Below, piece by piece: positions 27,925 through 36,279 of a stretch of DNA of 64,000 nucleotides. Position 1 is the first letter of the stretch, and the number at the start of each line of letters is the position of its first letter. Source of the DNA: Rapidithrix thailandica (lineage in GTDB: Bacteria; Bacteroidota; Bacteroidia; Cytophagales; Flammeovirgaceae). The notes beneath the pieces were generated by a model, which saw nothing but the letters and a program-made list of their open reading frames with translations, was not told where the DNA came from and did not search any database. The stretch lies in NCBI RefSeq assembly GCF_039710355.1, contig NZ_JBDKWZ010000003.1, positions 62,001-126,000 on the forward strand. The letters run 5' to 3'. A program made the position numbers and the translations under genes.

Positions 27925-29415
27925 TCAAGCCCTCCTCAAAGTGGCTTTTAAAGAATAATAAAAAACCAGGGCAAAACCCAATGCCAGCATTCCATGAAAA
28001 AGCAGGAAGCCCAGGTCCTTCAGGTATATTCCGGTAACAATCCCTCCCAAAAAATAAATTCCTAACAAACCTTCTAACACATTGAGAATACTCAGCTTAG
28101 GCTTTACATAGATATTTCCTTTCCATTGGTCTTTGACAGAGGTAATATTGAACTTCGGCGTCCGGATGAACGGAGATTTAAATCCTAATAACCCTTCTAA
28201 CACCGCTATGGCATTGTGTAAAGACAAGCCCATAGAAACCATCAAAAACAATGGGAAATGCTTTAGAAAATACCATGTGGTTTTGGTCGGCACCAAACGC
28301 TTGGAAGCCACCCAATAAAAGTAGGTAATGGAGAAAAAACCCAAAAGGAATACACCTCCCAAATTAATTACCCATTGCACCTCCGGATAGTGCTGTTTCA
28401 CAAAGAGTATGGGAATGCTCAGAAGTGCAGCAATCAACAAAAAAACAAATACGGAACTATTCAACAAATGAAAGGTTGCATGGATTTTATTGGATAATCC
28501 TAAATGGGCTTTAAGCACCTGTCCTAGGTTTTTTCTGGCGGACTCTGCCGCACCCTTATTCCAGCGAAATTGCTGGGATTTGATGGCGGGCATCAGTACG
28601 GGTAGCTCTGCCGGAGCTACAACATCTTCCAGGTAAACAAACTTCCATCCGCATAATTGGGCACGGTAGCTCAAATCCAGGTCTTCCGTAAGTGTATCGT
28701 ATTGCCAACCGCCCGAAGAGGTAATACAGGACTTTCGCCATACCCCTGCGGTTCCGTTAAAGTTGATAAAGCTTCTGGCAGCACTTCTACCCCCTTGTTC
28801 GATGGTAAAATGCGCATCCAAACCAAACGCCTGTAAAGAAGTCAGCAAAGAATAATCCTTATTTACGTGCCCCCAACGCGTTTGGACCACGCCAATATTG
28901 TCTTGGGTAAAGTGTGGAATGGTCTTTCTCAGGAAATCCTTTTCCGGGAGAAAGTCCGCATCAAAAATCGCAATAAACTCCCCTTTACAGCAGTCCAAAC
29001 CATAATTCAAGGCACCGGCTTTAAAACCTACCCGTTCTTTTCTGCGAATATGTTGAATATTGAACCCCTGCTCTTGTAAAGCTTTCACTTTTTCAGCAAT
29101 GATTTCTACTGTTTGATCTTCCGAATCGTCCAATACCTGTACCTCCAAGCGCTCAGTGGGATAGTCAAAATCCGCCACTGCCTCCAACAACCGCTCCACT
29201 ACATACAACTCGTTGTACACTGGCAACTGTACAGTGACCCATGGCCATACTTTGAGAGTGGGTACAACTTGCTCTTTTTTCTTTTTGCGTAAAGCCTTTT
29301 GATAATACAACACCAAGTGTAATTGGCTCAAACTAAAAAAGAAGATAAAGGATAGTGAAACTATATAAATGACCAGAATACAATATACGATCATAAGTAT
29401 TTGAAAATCGTCCAT
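27925..29415 (-). CDS. Processive GT2 family glycosyltransferase (cellulose/mannan synthase-like)
   Basis: A 496-residue inner-membrane glycosyltransferase. An N-terminal TM (about 8-35) precedes the GT-A domain with VTVQLPVYNELYVVERLL, DDSEDQT, FDADF and TEDLDLSYRAQ, then the QxxRW-type motif SQQFRWNKGAA. Four or five C-terminal TM helices follow. These D,D,D,Q(Q/R)xRW features mark processive beta-glycan synthases (CslA/BcsA-like). The product here is unknown. Its start overlaps the preceding DPM1-like GT gene by 25 bp, which indicates translational coupling. Confidence 0.85.
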   Translation of the reverse strand: MDDFQILMIVYCILVIYIVSLSFIFFFSLSQLHLVLYYQKALRKKKKEQVVPTLKVWPWVTVQLPVYNELYVVERLLEAVADFDYPTERLEVQVLDDSEDQTVEIIAEKVKALQEQGFNIQHIRRKERVGFKAGALNYGLDCCKGEFIAIFDADFLPEKDFLRKTIPHFTQDNIGVVQTRWGHVNKDYSLLTSLQAFGLDAHFTIEQGGRSAARSFINFNGTAGVWRKSCITSSGGWQYDTLTEDLDLSYRAQLCGWKFVYLEDVVAPAELPVLMPAIKSQQFRWNKGAAESARKNLGQVLKAHLGLSNKIHATFHLLNSSVFVFLLIAALLSIPILFVKQHYPEVQWVINLGGVFLLGFFSITYFYWVASKRLVPTKTTWYFLKHFPLFLMVSMGLSLHNAIAVLEGLLGFKSPFIRTPKFNITSVKDQWKGNIYVKPKLSILNVLEGLLGIYFLGGIVTGIYLKDLGFLLFHGMLALGFALVFYYSLKATLRRA

Positions 29416-30080
29416 AAAATTTTATAACCTGCCATCACCGTGCCTTTCACCGTACCCGAAACTTTTGAAAAGCCAATCCGTTTGCGATAGTCTACCGGCA
29501 CTTCAGTGCACTTTAAAGCTTTTTTAGCGGCTTTCACTTGCATTTCCACGGTCCATCCGTACGTGCGGTCCACCATGTTTAAAGCCAGCAATTGGTCCCA
29601 TCGTACCGCCCGGAAAGGGCCCAAATCGGTAAATTTTACTCCATAAAACCATTTTAGCAAGGTCGTGGCCAACCAATTGCCAAATATTTGCGGAAAGGTC
29701 ATCGAGCCGGATGCTCTTTGCCCCAGCTCCCTGGAGCCTATCACTAAATCATACCCTTCGTGAAGAATGGGACTGATTACCTCTGGCAATTGCTCGGGAT
29801 GATCGGAATAATCCGCATCCAAAAAGACGACAATGTCAATCGGTTTATGCTGGTTGCGAAGATAGTTGATTCCTTTCAGACAGGCATTTCCATAGCCTTT
29901 TTGTTGTTCGTCCAGTACCGTTGCACCGGCCGCTTTTGCTTGCTTGGCCGTTTCGTCCGTAGAGCCATTATTCACCACAATCACTTCCTCCACCCAGCCT
30001 TTTGGAATATCGTTAATTACTTTTCCTACAGAATTCTGTTCGTTAAAAGCCGGAATGATTACTTTGATAGTTGGTTTCAA
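29391..30080 (-). CDS. DPM1/DolP-glucosyltransferase-like GT2 family glycosyltransferase
   Basis: A 229-residue non-processive GT2. It shows IKVIIPAFNEQNSVGKVI, VVNNGSTDET and VFLDADYSDHPEQLP (DAD motif), followed by DLVIGSRELGQRASG and FTDLGPFRAVRW. It resembles polyprenyl-phosphate glucosyl/mannosyl transferases but has no C-terminal TM pair, so the acceptor is uncertain. The start is TTG at 30080; no in-frame ATG lies near the conserved start. It overlaps the processive GT2 by 25 bp and follows the polyferredoxin gene by 76 bp. Confidence 0.84.
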   Translation of the reverse strand: MKPTIKVIIPAFNEQNSVGKVINDIPKGWVEEVIVVNNGSTDETAKQAKAAGATVLDEQQKGYGNACLKGINYLRNQHKPIDIVVFLDADYSDHPEQLPEVISPILHEGYDLVIGSRELGQRASGSMTFPQIFGNWLATTLLKWFYGVKFTDLGPFRAVRWDQLLALNMVDRTYGWTVEMQVKAAKKALKCTEVPVDYRKRIGFSKVSGTVKGTVMAGYKILWTIFKYL

Positions 30081-30156
30081 TAGTATGATAATTAATTTCG
30101 TATAGTTCCGGTGTCAAAAATGAAAGATGACCCGTTAAAAGTTTTTCTCTTGAAGG

Positions 30157-31989
30157 TTAGTTGATAACAGATTTCTGGCTTTCAGCCAACTCTACACTAT
30201 TATTCCCGATCAATACAGCTTTTCCAAAACGGCCTTCTTCACTACGTACTTCCAGGTTCAGCACCCCCCGGGGGCAAACCGAAGAACATACCCCGCATCC
30301 CACACAAGAAGAGCGAATGATATTTTGGCCCCGCTGGGCATACCAACGAACGTCAATGCCCATTTCACAATAGGTTGAACAATTCCCACAAGAAATGCAC
30401 TGTCCGCCATTTGTTGTGATACGAAAACGGGATTTGAAGCGCTGCACAAAACCCAAATAAGCAGCCAACGGACATCCGAACCGGCACCAAACCCGGTTGC
30501 CCATCAATGGATAAAACCCCGTACCGACGACTCCTGAAAAGACAGATCCGATCATAAAGCCGTACGTACTTCGCAAGGTGCCAGTACTCAGGCCAAAGAG
30601 TTGATAACTTCCGGTAAAATATGTGTACAAGACTCCAAGCGTCATCAGTATGGCAAACCCCAACACCCCATGAATCATCCAGCGCTCTACTTTCCAAGCT
30701 TTTAGCGACTTATCTGATAATTGCCGGTACGGGTCACCCAGTGTTTCGGCCAATCCCCCGCAACCACATACCCAGGAGCAATACCAACGTTTTCCAAAAA
30801 AGTAAACAAACACAGGCACTCCTAAAACTATCAAAGTGACTCCCCAAGCCAGCATAAAAATTCCTATTCCCCCGGCACTGCTGAGTTGATTGATATGCCA
30901 GGCATCAAAGAAGTCATAATCCAACGGCCAGATGTTTTTAAAATCGTAATACGGTTGGTTCAAACGCACCAGAATTTCCGGAATCAAAAAGGCAAATGCC
31001 GTTTGAAAAAACATCACTGAAAAAGTCCGTAGTAACTGATAGCGACTATGCCGGTATTTGATGAGCATCCGCACACCCATTACCAAAATCGCCAAAGTAT
31101 AGATATAACCATATAAAAACCACTGACTGGCCGGATTGCCACTCAACACTTCACTCAGGGGATCCACCATCACAATCCAGTTGCTCATATGCTCCGGATA
31201 GAAGTACAATACGATGTAAAATGCGATGAGATACGTCCCGGTCAATATTCCCAGCCAACCCCGGTTGGTCATGGACCGCTGAAATATGCGATTGTTTTTG
31301 ATACCGGGAAGCTCTTTGGATTTGGGAAGCAAATACATCATCGCCCCCAATAGACACAACCCATAGGTGAGCCAAAGAAAAAGTACAGGATGAGATTTGA
31401 CAGGCCCCTTTGCCGCTGCTTTGGTCAATGCAAACATCAAGGTTTTTATTTGATATTCGTCAAACCCTTTGGTCTTTAATACCTCGAGTTGAACTCCCTT
31501 CAATGCATTGGAAAAATCTTGCTCCAACGCCTCATTATTGGCATATTCTCTTCCATCCATCCAGCCGGCATAATCCCTCAACACTTTTTGCCGGAACACC
31601 AAGGCTTCTCCTTCTCCGGACAATGACTCTACTACTTGTGATAGATTGAACGTCAACGGAAAACTCTCGGTTTGGCTCTTTATGACTTGTGAGACTTCTT
31701 CTTGACTGATTCCGTATTGCTTCGTAAGCCGGTTATTCGTCTTGTCAAATAACTTATGTAAACCGGCTACAAAAGAAAAGCTATTTTGATACTCCTGAGT
31801 TAACAACACAGTGGCGTTTTCTTTGAGGTTAACAAAGTCCACCTCTTTGGAAAGTTGTTGTCGCAACATCTCCGGGGTAAGTTGATAGGAGGTCCAGAAA
31901 ATAGAAATATTAAAAATGGCAAACCCCAAAATGAATGCAGATAAACCCAATTTTTGAATACTCATGGCTTTCTTTTTATAAATAGTCAT
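30157..31989 (-). CDS. Polytopic membrane polyferredoxin (NapH/NosR/CcoG-like 4Fe-4S protein)
   Basis: About 610 residues. One N-terminal TM (SAFILGFAIFNISIFW) is followed by a soluble segment (about 40-200), several TM helices, and a cytoplasmic ferredoxin tail. Cysteine motifs include WYCSWVCGCGG, VWCRFGCPLAAYLG, CISCGNCSTYC and CVGCGVCSSVCP, the last two being 4Fe-4S sites. This type carries electrons across or along the membrane. Starts at ATG 31989, 31965 or 32013 are all possible. It is the first gene of the minus-strand cluster, and its link to arsenosugar chemistry is by position only. Confidence 0.85.
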   Translation of the reverse strand: MTIYKKKAMSIQKLGLSAFILGFAIFNISIFWTSYQLTPEMLRQQLSKEVDFVNLKENATVLLTQEYQNSFSFVAGLHKLFDKTNNRLTKQYGISQEEVSQVIKSQTESFPLTFNLSQVVESLSGEGEALVFRQKVLRDYAGWMDGREYANNEALEQDFSNALKGVQLEVLKTKGFDEYQIKTLMFALTKAAAKGPVKSHPVLFLWLTYGLCLLGAMMYLLPKSKELPGIKNNRIFQRSMTNRGWLGILTGTYLIAFYIVLYFYPEHMSNWIVMVDPLSEVLSGNPASQWFLYGYIYTLAILVMGVRMLIKYRHSRYQLLRTFSVMFFQTAFAFLIPEILVRLNQPYYDFKNIWPLDYDFFDAWHINQLSSAGGIGIFMLAWGVTLIVLGVPVFVYFFGKRWYCSWVCGCGGLAETLGDPYRQLSDKSLKAWKVERWMIHGVLGFAILMTLGVLYTYFTGSYQLFGLSTGTLRSTYGFMIGSVFSGVVGTGFYPLMGNRVWCRFGCPLAAYLGFVQRFKSRFRITTNGGQCISCGNCSTYCEMGIDVRWYAQRGQNIIRSSCVGCGVCSSVCPRGVLNLEVRSEEGRFGKAVLIGNNSVELAESQKSVIN

Positions 31990-32140
31990 AACAACAATCC
32001 TGTGTGATGCCATCCCGGATCAGCCCCCTCACAAAAACGGTCTGTCAAGAGTGCATATAGGCCAAAACTTGAATTCGCACCTGCTTAAACACTTCTTTTT
32101 AAGCTCCTTTACAATACTAATCAAAAGCATCAAGAGGAAG

Positions 32141-32156
32141 TGTCAGAGCCCTGACA
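32141..32156. promoter_or_regulatory. Palindrome TGTCAGAGCCCTGACA, candidate operator
   Basis: 6-bp arms TGTCAG/CTGACA with a 4-bp centre lie about 150 bp upstream of the polyferredoxin start. The shape fits a dimeric (CRP/FNR-like) site. A run of T follows on the plus strand, so a weak terminator is an alternative reading. Confidence 0.35.
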
Positions 32157-32395
32157 ATATTTTTTTTAATACTCGAAACACTTGAAAAAATTCAATAAAT
32201 TTGGTAATTTCAGGTCGTTCACACCTATATGATAGACTCAATTCGCACTTTATGATATGTAATGGAATAAACCCGCGCCGCTATAGGGCATTATCTAAAT
32301 TTCTTCTAGGGGTTTGGCCTGTAGTCAAAAGAACTGACCATTACTTTAATCAAAGCTTAGATCATGTTTAAAATTCTTTTTTGGCGGTAAAAATT

Positions 32396-32479
32396 CTCAG
32401 TGTAGGATTCTCAAAATACTGAGCTGAGGTTTCTGAAAGGGGAGGTTTTGACCCAAAGGATAAAATTTAAACATACTCT
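32396..32479 (+). repeat. Shared hairpin-plus-26-bp element, copy 1 (upstream of PAS kinase)
   Basis: A hairpin (CTCAGT 32396-32401 with ACTGAG 32418-32423) is followed 30 nt later by a 26-bp core at 32454-32479 that matches the core at 40832-40857 in 24 of 26 positions. The start codon of the kinase is 40 bp downstream. ATGTTTAAAATT at 32364-32375 is an 11/12 inverted match to the core, so the whole may be a small palindromic (MITE-like) repeat. Confidence 0.55.
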
Positions 32480-32519
32480 TAATCTAAATTAACCGGAAAC
32501 TCATTCTAGCATACAAGTT

Positions 32520-34478
32520 ATGGCATCTCACTTTTCCTTAATAGAGGGTAAAGGCCCCGGTAATTCTTCATGGAAAGATGTTACGGTAAAGCTGAATCAA
32601 GTGGTGAGTCAGGAGGCTATGCAACAGTTACTTTCTCAACAATCGGCCTTGGTGTTTGTATTAAATTATTCCACTCGTAAAATAGAGTTTGTCAATCAGG
32701 AAAAATTTTTAGGACACCGGTTAGAATATTGGGGAAAAAGTGAAAACTTTCGAAAAAAACTTCATCCGTCCTGTCAGGGCCCTTTTAAAAATTTTTGGAA
32801 ACAATTACTTACTAACGGAGAGAGTAAACACTCTTTTAAAGTCAAAAACCGGAAAATGCGGTGGAAGTGGATTTCAGTACGCGCAAAAACCCTCCGTTGG
32901 AATGTAAATAACTTCCCGGAAGCATTTCTTTTTACGGTAATCAAAAATGAAGACCTCCATGTCTTTGAAGACAAGCTTAGCGAGCGTATTGCCTATTATA
33001 ATGCCGTGCTGAATGCAGGTGAAACGGGTATTTTTGCTATTGATAATCAATACCGGATTTTGTTGGTGAATGATTGCCATCAAAAGTATTCACAAAGAAT
33101 TTTCGGACAGCAATACAGGATTGGCACCAGTGCCTTTCGCTATATTCCCACAGGATTGAGATTAGCCGAATACAAAAAACTCCTTGATGCCGCCTTGAAA
33201 GGAGACGAAATCCAATCGGTATTCAAACTGAAAAAGCAAGACGGGCATCACTACTGGGCCGAATTTGATGTCTCTCCCATTTATCAACAAAAAATCATCA
33301 TTGGCGCTTTGGTTCATGCTCAAGACGTAACCGGAAAAATAGAAAATGAGCAAAAAATCAAAGCGGCCCATACCAACCTGAAAACGATTATTAACAATAC
33401 CGAAGATGCCATCTGGTCGATTGACCGCCAATTCCGGGTCATCATTGCCAATGAAACATTCTCCAAACTCTTTGAAAAATATTTTCAACGTCCGGTACAT
33501 CCCGGTGACCGCATTATTGACATCATTTCCGACTCTATCAAAGACTTGTGGTTGGACAGGTATGCAATGGCCTTGGACGGAAAAAAATTTGAAGTTAAAG
33601 AAAACTATACCTTGCAAGGGAGAGTATACTATTTTTTGACCAATTTTAATCCCATCATTGACGAAAAAGGCAATGTATTAGGTTGTTGTATGTATTCCAA
33701 AGATATCACGGAAATCCATACGGCACAGGAAGCCTTAAAAGAGCACAACCAACAACTGTTGCAAGCCAATGAGCAATTGGACCGGTTTGTATACAGTGTA
33801 TCACATGACTTACGGGCGCCCATTGCTTCCTCCCTGGGTTTGATCGAATTGGCCAACCTTTCCACCGAAATGGATGAACTCAGGGAGCTACTGGAGCTCC
33901 AGAAGAAAAACCTCCAAAAGATGGATAATTTTATCAGTGATATCGTGGAGTATGCGCGAAATGCACGGCAAGAATTAAAAATCCAGGAAATCAGCTTTGA
34001 GCAAACCATTCAACAACTTCTGGAGCAACTCAGCCATATGCAAGGGGTCAAGCAAATTGACAAAAAAATCGAAATTCATCAACATGGTCCGTTTTTCTCC
34101 GACCAAAACCGTTTGAATATCATTATCAGCAACTTACTTTCTAACGCCTTCAAATATTTTAACCCCTATGAAGAAGCTCCTTTTGTAAAGGTGAAAGTGT
34201 TTACCAGCCCTCAACATGCCAAACTCGAAATCAGCGATAACGGTATTGGTATTTCAGAAAAGCACCTCAACAAAATATTTGATATGTTTTACCGCGCCTC
34301 GAATGCCTGTAGCGGAACCGGTATTGGCCTTTATATTTTAAAAGAGGCTTTACAAAAGTTGAACGGCACCATACAAGTAGAATCAGAGGTAGGCTTCGGG
34401 ACTACATTTGAAGTACAAATCCCCAACCATCATCATAGGCTCCATACGGAACATGATTCCCTTATCAGAGGCCGGTAG
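32520..34478 (+). CDS. PAS-domain sensor histidine kinase
   Basis: A 652-residue soluble kinase with no TM helices. It has three PAS-like units (about 40-140, 155-275, 285-395) separated by linker helices, then HisKA with H429 in YSVSHDLRAPIASSLG. The HATPase_c domain has N-box IIISNLLSNAFKYF, G1 DNGIGI and G2 GTGIGLYILK. It probably reads a cytoplasmic ligand or redox signal. There is no adjacent response regulator, so it is an orphan kinase. It is convergent with the MFS gene (6 bp between stops). Its upstream region carries the shared repeat also found before pabB. Confidence 0.93.
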   Translation: MASHFSLIEGKGPGNSSWKDVTVKLNQVVSQEAMQQLLSQQSALVFVLNYSTRKIEFVNQEKFLGHRLEYWGKSENFRKKLHPSCQGPFKNFWKQLLTNGESKHSFKVKNRKMRWKWISVRAKTLRWNVNNFPEAFLFTVIKNEDLHVFEDKLSERIAYYNAVLNAGETGIFAIDNQYRILLVNDCHQKYSQRIFGQQYRIGTSAFRYIPTGLRLAEYKKLLDAALKGDEIQSVFKLKKQDGHHYWAEFDVSPIYQQKIIIGALVHAQDVTGKIENEQKIKAAHTNLKTIINNTEDAIWSIDRQFRVIIANETFSKLFEKYFQRPVHPGDRIIDIISDSIKDLWLDRYAMALDGKKFEVKENYTLQGRVYYFLTNFNPIIDEKGNVLGCCMYSKDITEIHTAQEALKEHNQQLLQANEQLDRFVYSVSHDLRAPIASSLGLIELANLSTEMDELRELLELQKKNLQKMDNFISDIVEYARNARQELKIQEISFEQTIQQLLEQLSHMQGVKQIDKKIEIHQHGPFFSDQNRLNIIISNLLSNAFKYFNPYEEAPFVKVKVFTSPQHAKLEISDNGIGISEKHLNKIFDMFYRASNACSGTGIGLYILKEALQKLNGTIQVESEVGFGTTFEVQIPNHHHRLHTEHDSLIRGR

Positions 34479-34484
34479 CCCCCA

Positions 34485-35846
34485 TCACTGACCTAGTTCC
34501 TCTGCCACCGGTATTTCTTGTTGTCGGGTATAAGCTTTTTGAATCATCAAACTTAGAATAAAGGCAAACAAGGTAAGAACCGCCCCAAAGATAAATGCTT
34601 TTTGCAATGCATCGGCCAAAGCAATCCCCCCGGTTTGTACGGCTTCCCCCATAATTAAAGACATTGTTGAAACCCCGATAGCACCACCGATAGTGCGTGC
34701 AAACGAAATGGCAGCGGTAGAAGCCCCTAACTCCTTGGCTGTGGCATTTTCCTGCACGATTAACAAAGTCCCCAACATTCCGAAACCCATACCACAACCA
34801 ACTACCAAGCCGACTCCCGCCAAAACATAAAGCCCCTGATGTACTAATAAAGCAAAACCCGAAAAGCCAATGAGTAAAATACTAAACCCCAGTACAATCA
34901 ATTTGCTCATTCCGATTGTATGGATGAGACGGGCCCCAATCACACTGGTAATGGTCCAACCCACAATCATAGGGGTTAGCACAATTCCGGCAGTGCTGGC
35001 ATCTTTATTGGCTACACTTTGCACAAATAGAGGAATATAGGCAATCGCGCCAAAAAAAGCTGCTCCTGCCAACAAGTTATTAAAAATACTAAACCGGGAA
35101 ATATTGGTACGCAAACTGGTGATCGGCAACAAAGGAGAAGGGTGTTTCCATTCAAAATAAAAAGCAATTCCCATCAAGGCTAAACCTGACAATACATACC
35201 AGATGACAACCTGATCCAAACCCCAAACCAAAAGGCCCGTACCCAATGAAAACAGGATGGCCCCGGGCCAATCGATTTTCACCTTGTGCGATTCGATTTT
35301 TTCTTCCAAAAACATGTATACTAAAACCATCGCCACGATGCCAAAAGGAAGGTTCAGAAAAAATACCCAATGCCAGGAGATATGGTCTACAATCAAGCCC
35401 CCTATCATAGGTCCTACCAAACCCGAAAATCCCCAAACCCCACTGATATAGCCTTGGACTTTGGCTCTTTCGGCCAAGCCATACATCTCTCCCACCAGAG
35501 TCATGGTTAACGTCATCAGGCAGCCGGCTCCCATTCCCTGTAAAGCCCTCATGGCGATTAACCAGTACATATTATAAGCAATGCCGCAAAGCATAGAACT
35601 TACCACAAACAAGACGACACCCATTAGGTAAAGTCGCTTTCTACCGAAAATATCGCTCAATCGCCCCCACAATGGACTGGATACCGTGGAAGTCAACATA
35701 TAAACGGCAAATGGGAGTGCATATAAATGTTTGCCACCCAAATCCTCAATCACTTTGGGCATAGCCGTAGCCACTACTGTTCCTTCCAAAGCACCCAAAA
35801 ATATTCCAATAATTAATCCGGCTGTAGCAAAGGCTTTTTTGTTCAT
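34485..35846 (-). CDS. MFS drug-exporter-type transporter (DHA family)
   Basis: A 453-residue major facilitator. N-terminal LIIGIFLGALEGTVVATAMPKVI and the loop 2-3 motif GRLSDIFGRKRLYLMG (motif A) are typical of the Tet/EmrB-type multidrug exporters. Motif C-like GPMIGGLIVD in helix 5 supports antiport. About 12-14 TM helices are expected. No efflux partner (membrane fusion protein, TolC) is adjacent and no TetR regulator is visible. Substrate is unknown. Confidence 0.9.
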   Translation of the reverse strand: MNKKAFATAGLIIGIFLGALEGTVVATAMPKVIEDLGGKHLYALPFAVYMLTSTVSSPLWGRLSDIFGRKRLYLMGVVLFVVSSMLCGIAYNMYWLIAMRALQGMGAGCLMTLTMTLVGEMYGLAERAKVQGYISGVWGFSGLVGPMIGGLIVDHISWHWVFFLNLPFGIVAMVLVYMFLEEKIESHKVKIDWPGAILFSLGTGLLVWGLDQVVIWYVLSGLALMGIAFYFEWKHPSPLLPITSLRTNISRFSIFNNLLAGAAFFGAIAYIPLFVQSVANKDASTAGIVLTPMIVGWTITSVIGARLIHTIGMSKLIVLGFSILLIGFSGFALLVHQGLYVLAGVGLVVGCGMGFGMLGTLLIVQENATAKELGASTAAISFARTIGGAIGVSTMSLIMGEAVQTGGIALADALQKAFIFGAVLTLFAFILSLMIQKAYTRQQEIPVAEELGQ

Positions 35847-36279
35847 AAAATGGAATCTTGATTTTCTGGTGATAAAAAGAGGCTTGGGATTTTGGCAACC
35901 TGAAAAGTAACAAAGATAAAGAAAGCATTAACGATCCATAGACATTCTTCTATATATTTATCAAGGTTATTTAATTAAAATCAGGTAAGCAAAAGGAATT
36001 TTCAAAAACATTCTTTATATTCATGCTCTCACAGAAATTTAGAACAATGTTTATCAGCACCTCAACCCTTGTGTTTTAAAACACATCCGTCTCTCATTCA
36101 ATCCTCAACAATTAAGCATTGAGTTGTTTTTTGTATCTCAATGATGCTGAAGTCTCGTTTTCAAGACTTTGAATATTTCATTTCCTAATCAAAAGAGATC
36201 TTATTTCACGGGTATCTTTTGAGGGATTCACTGCAATTTTTTCCATAGATATTTTATCAAAGACAGAATTTTTCTCAAC
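35847..36279. other. Intergenic region between MFS and MATE genes
   Basis: A 433-bp divergent gap upstream of two efflux genes. It contains the perfect palindrome at 36070-36085. No coding sequence was seen. Confidence 0.5.
36070..36085. promoter_or_regulatory. 16-bp perfect palindrome TGTGTTTTAAAACACA
   Basis: An exact 16-bp palindrome in the divergent region of the MFS and MATE exporters, about 195 bp upstream of the MATE start. It is a candidate site for a dimeric repressor. Function is inferred from symmetry and place only. Confidence 0.35.

Larger units (their letters stand above)
31990..32519. other. Divergent intergenic region with palindrome and shared repeat
   Basis: About 530 bp between the polyferredoxin gene and the divergent PAS kinase. 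It contains the palindrome at 32141-32156 and the repeat copy at 32396-32479. A 39-codon ATG frame at 32252-32371 has no support as a gene. Confidence 0.5.

Noticed and set aside
32252..32371. 39-codon ATG frame upstream of the PAS kinase
   Set aside because: No similarity recognised, no clear ribosome site, and its end runs into the palindromic repeat.
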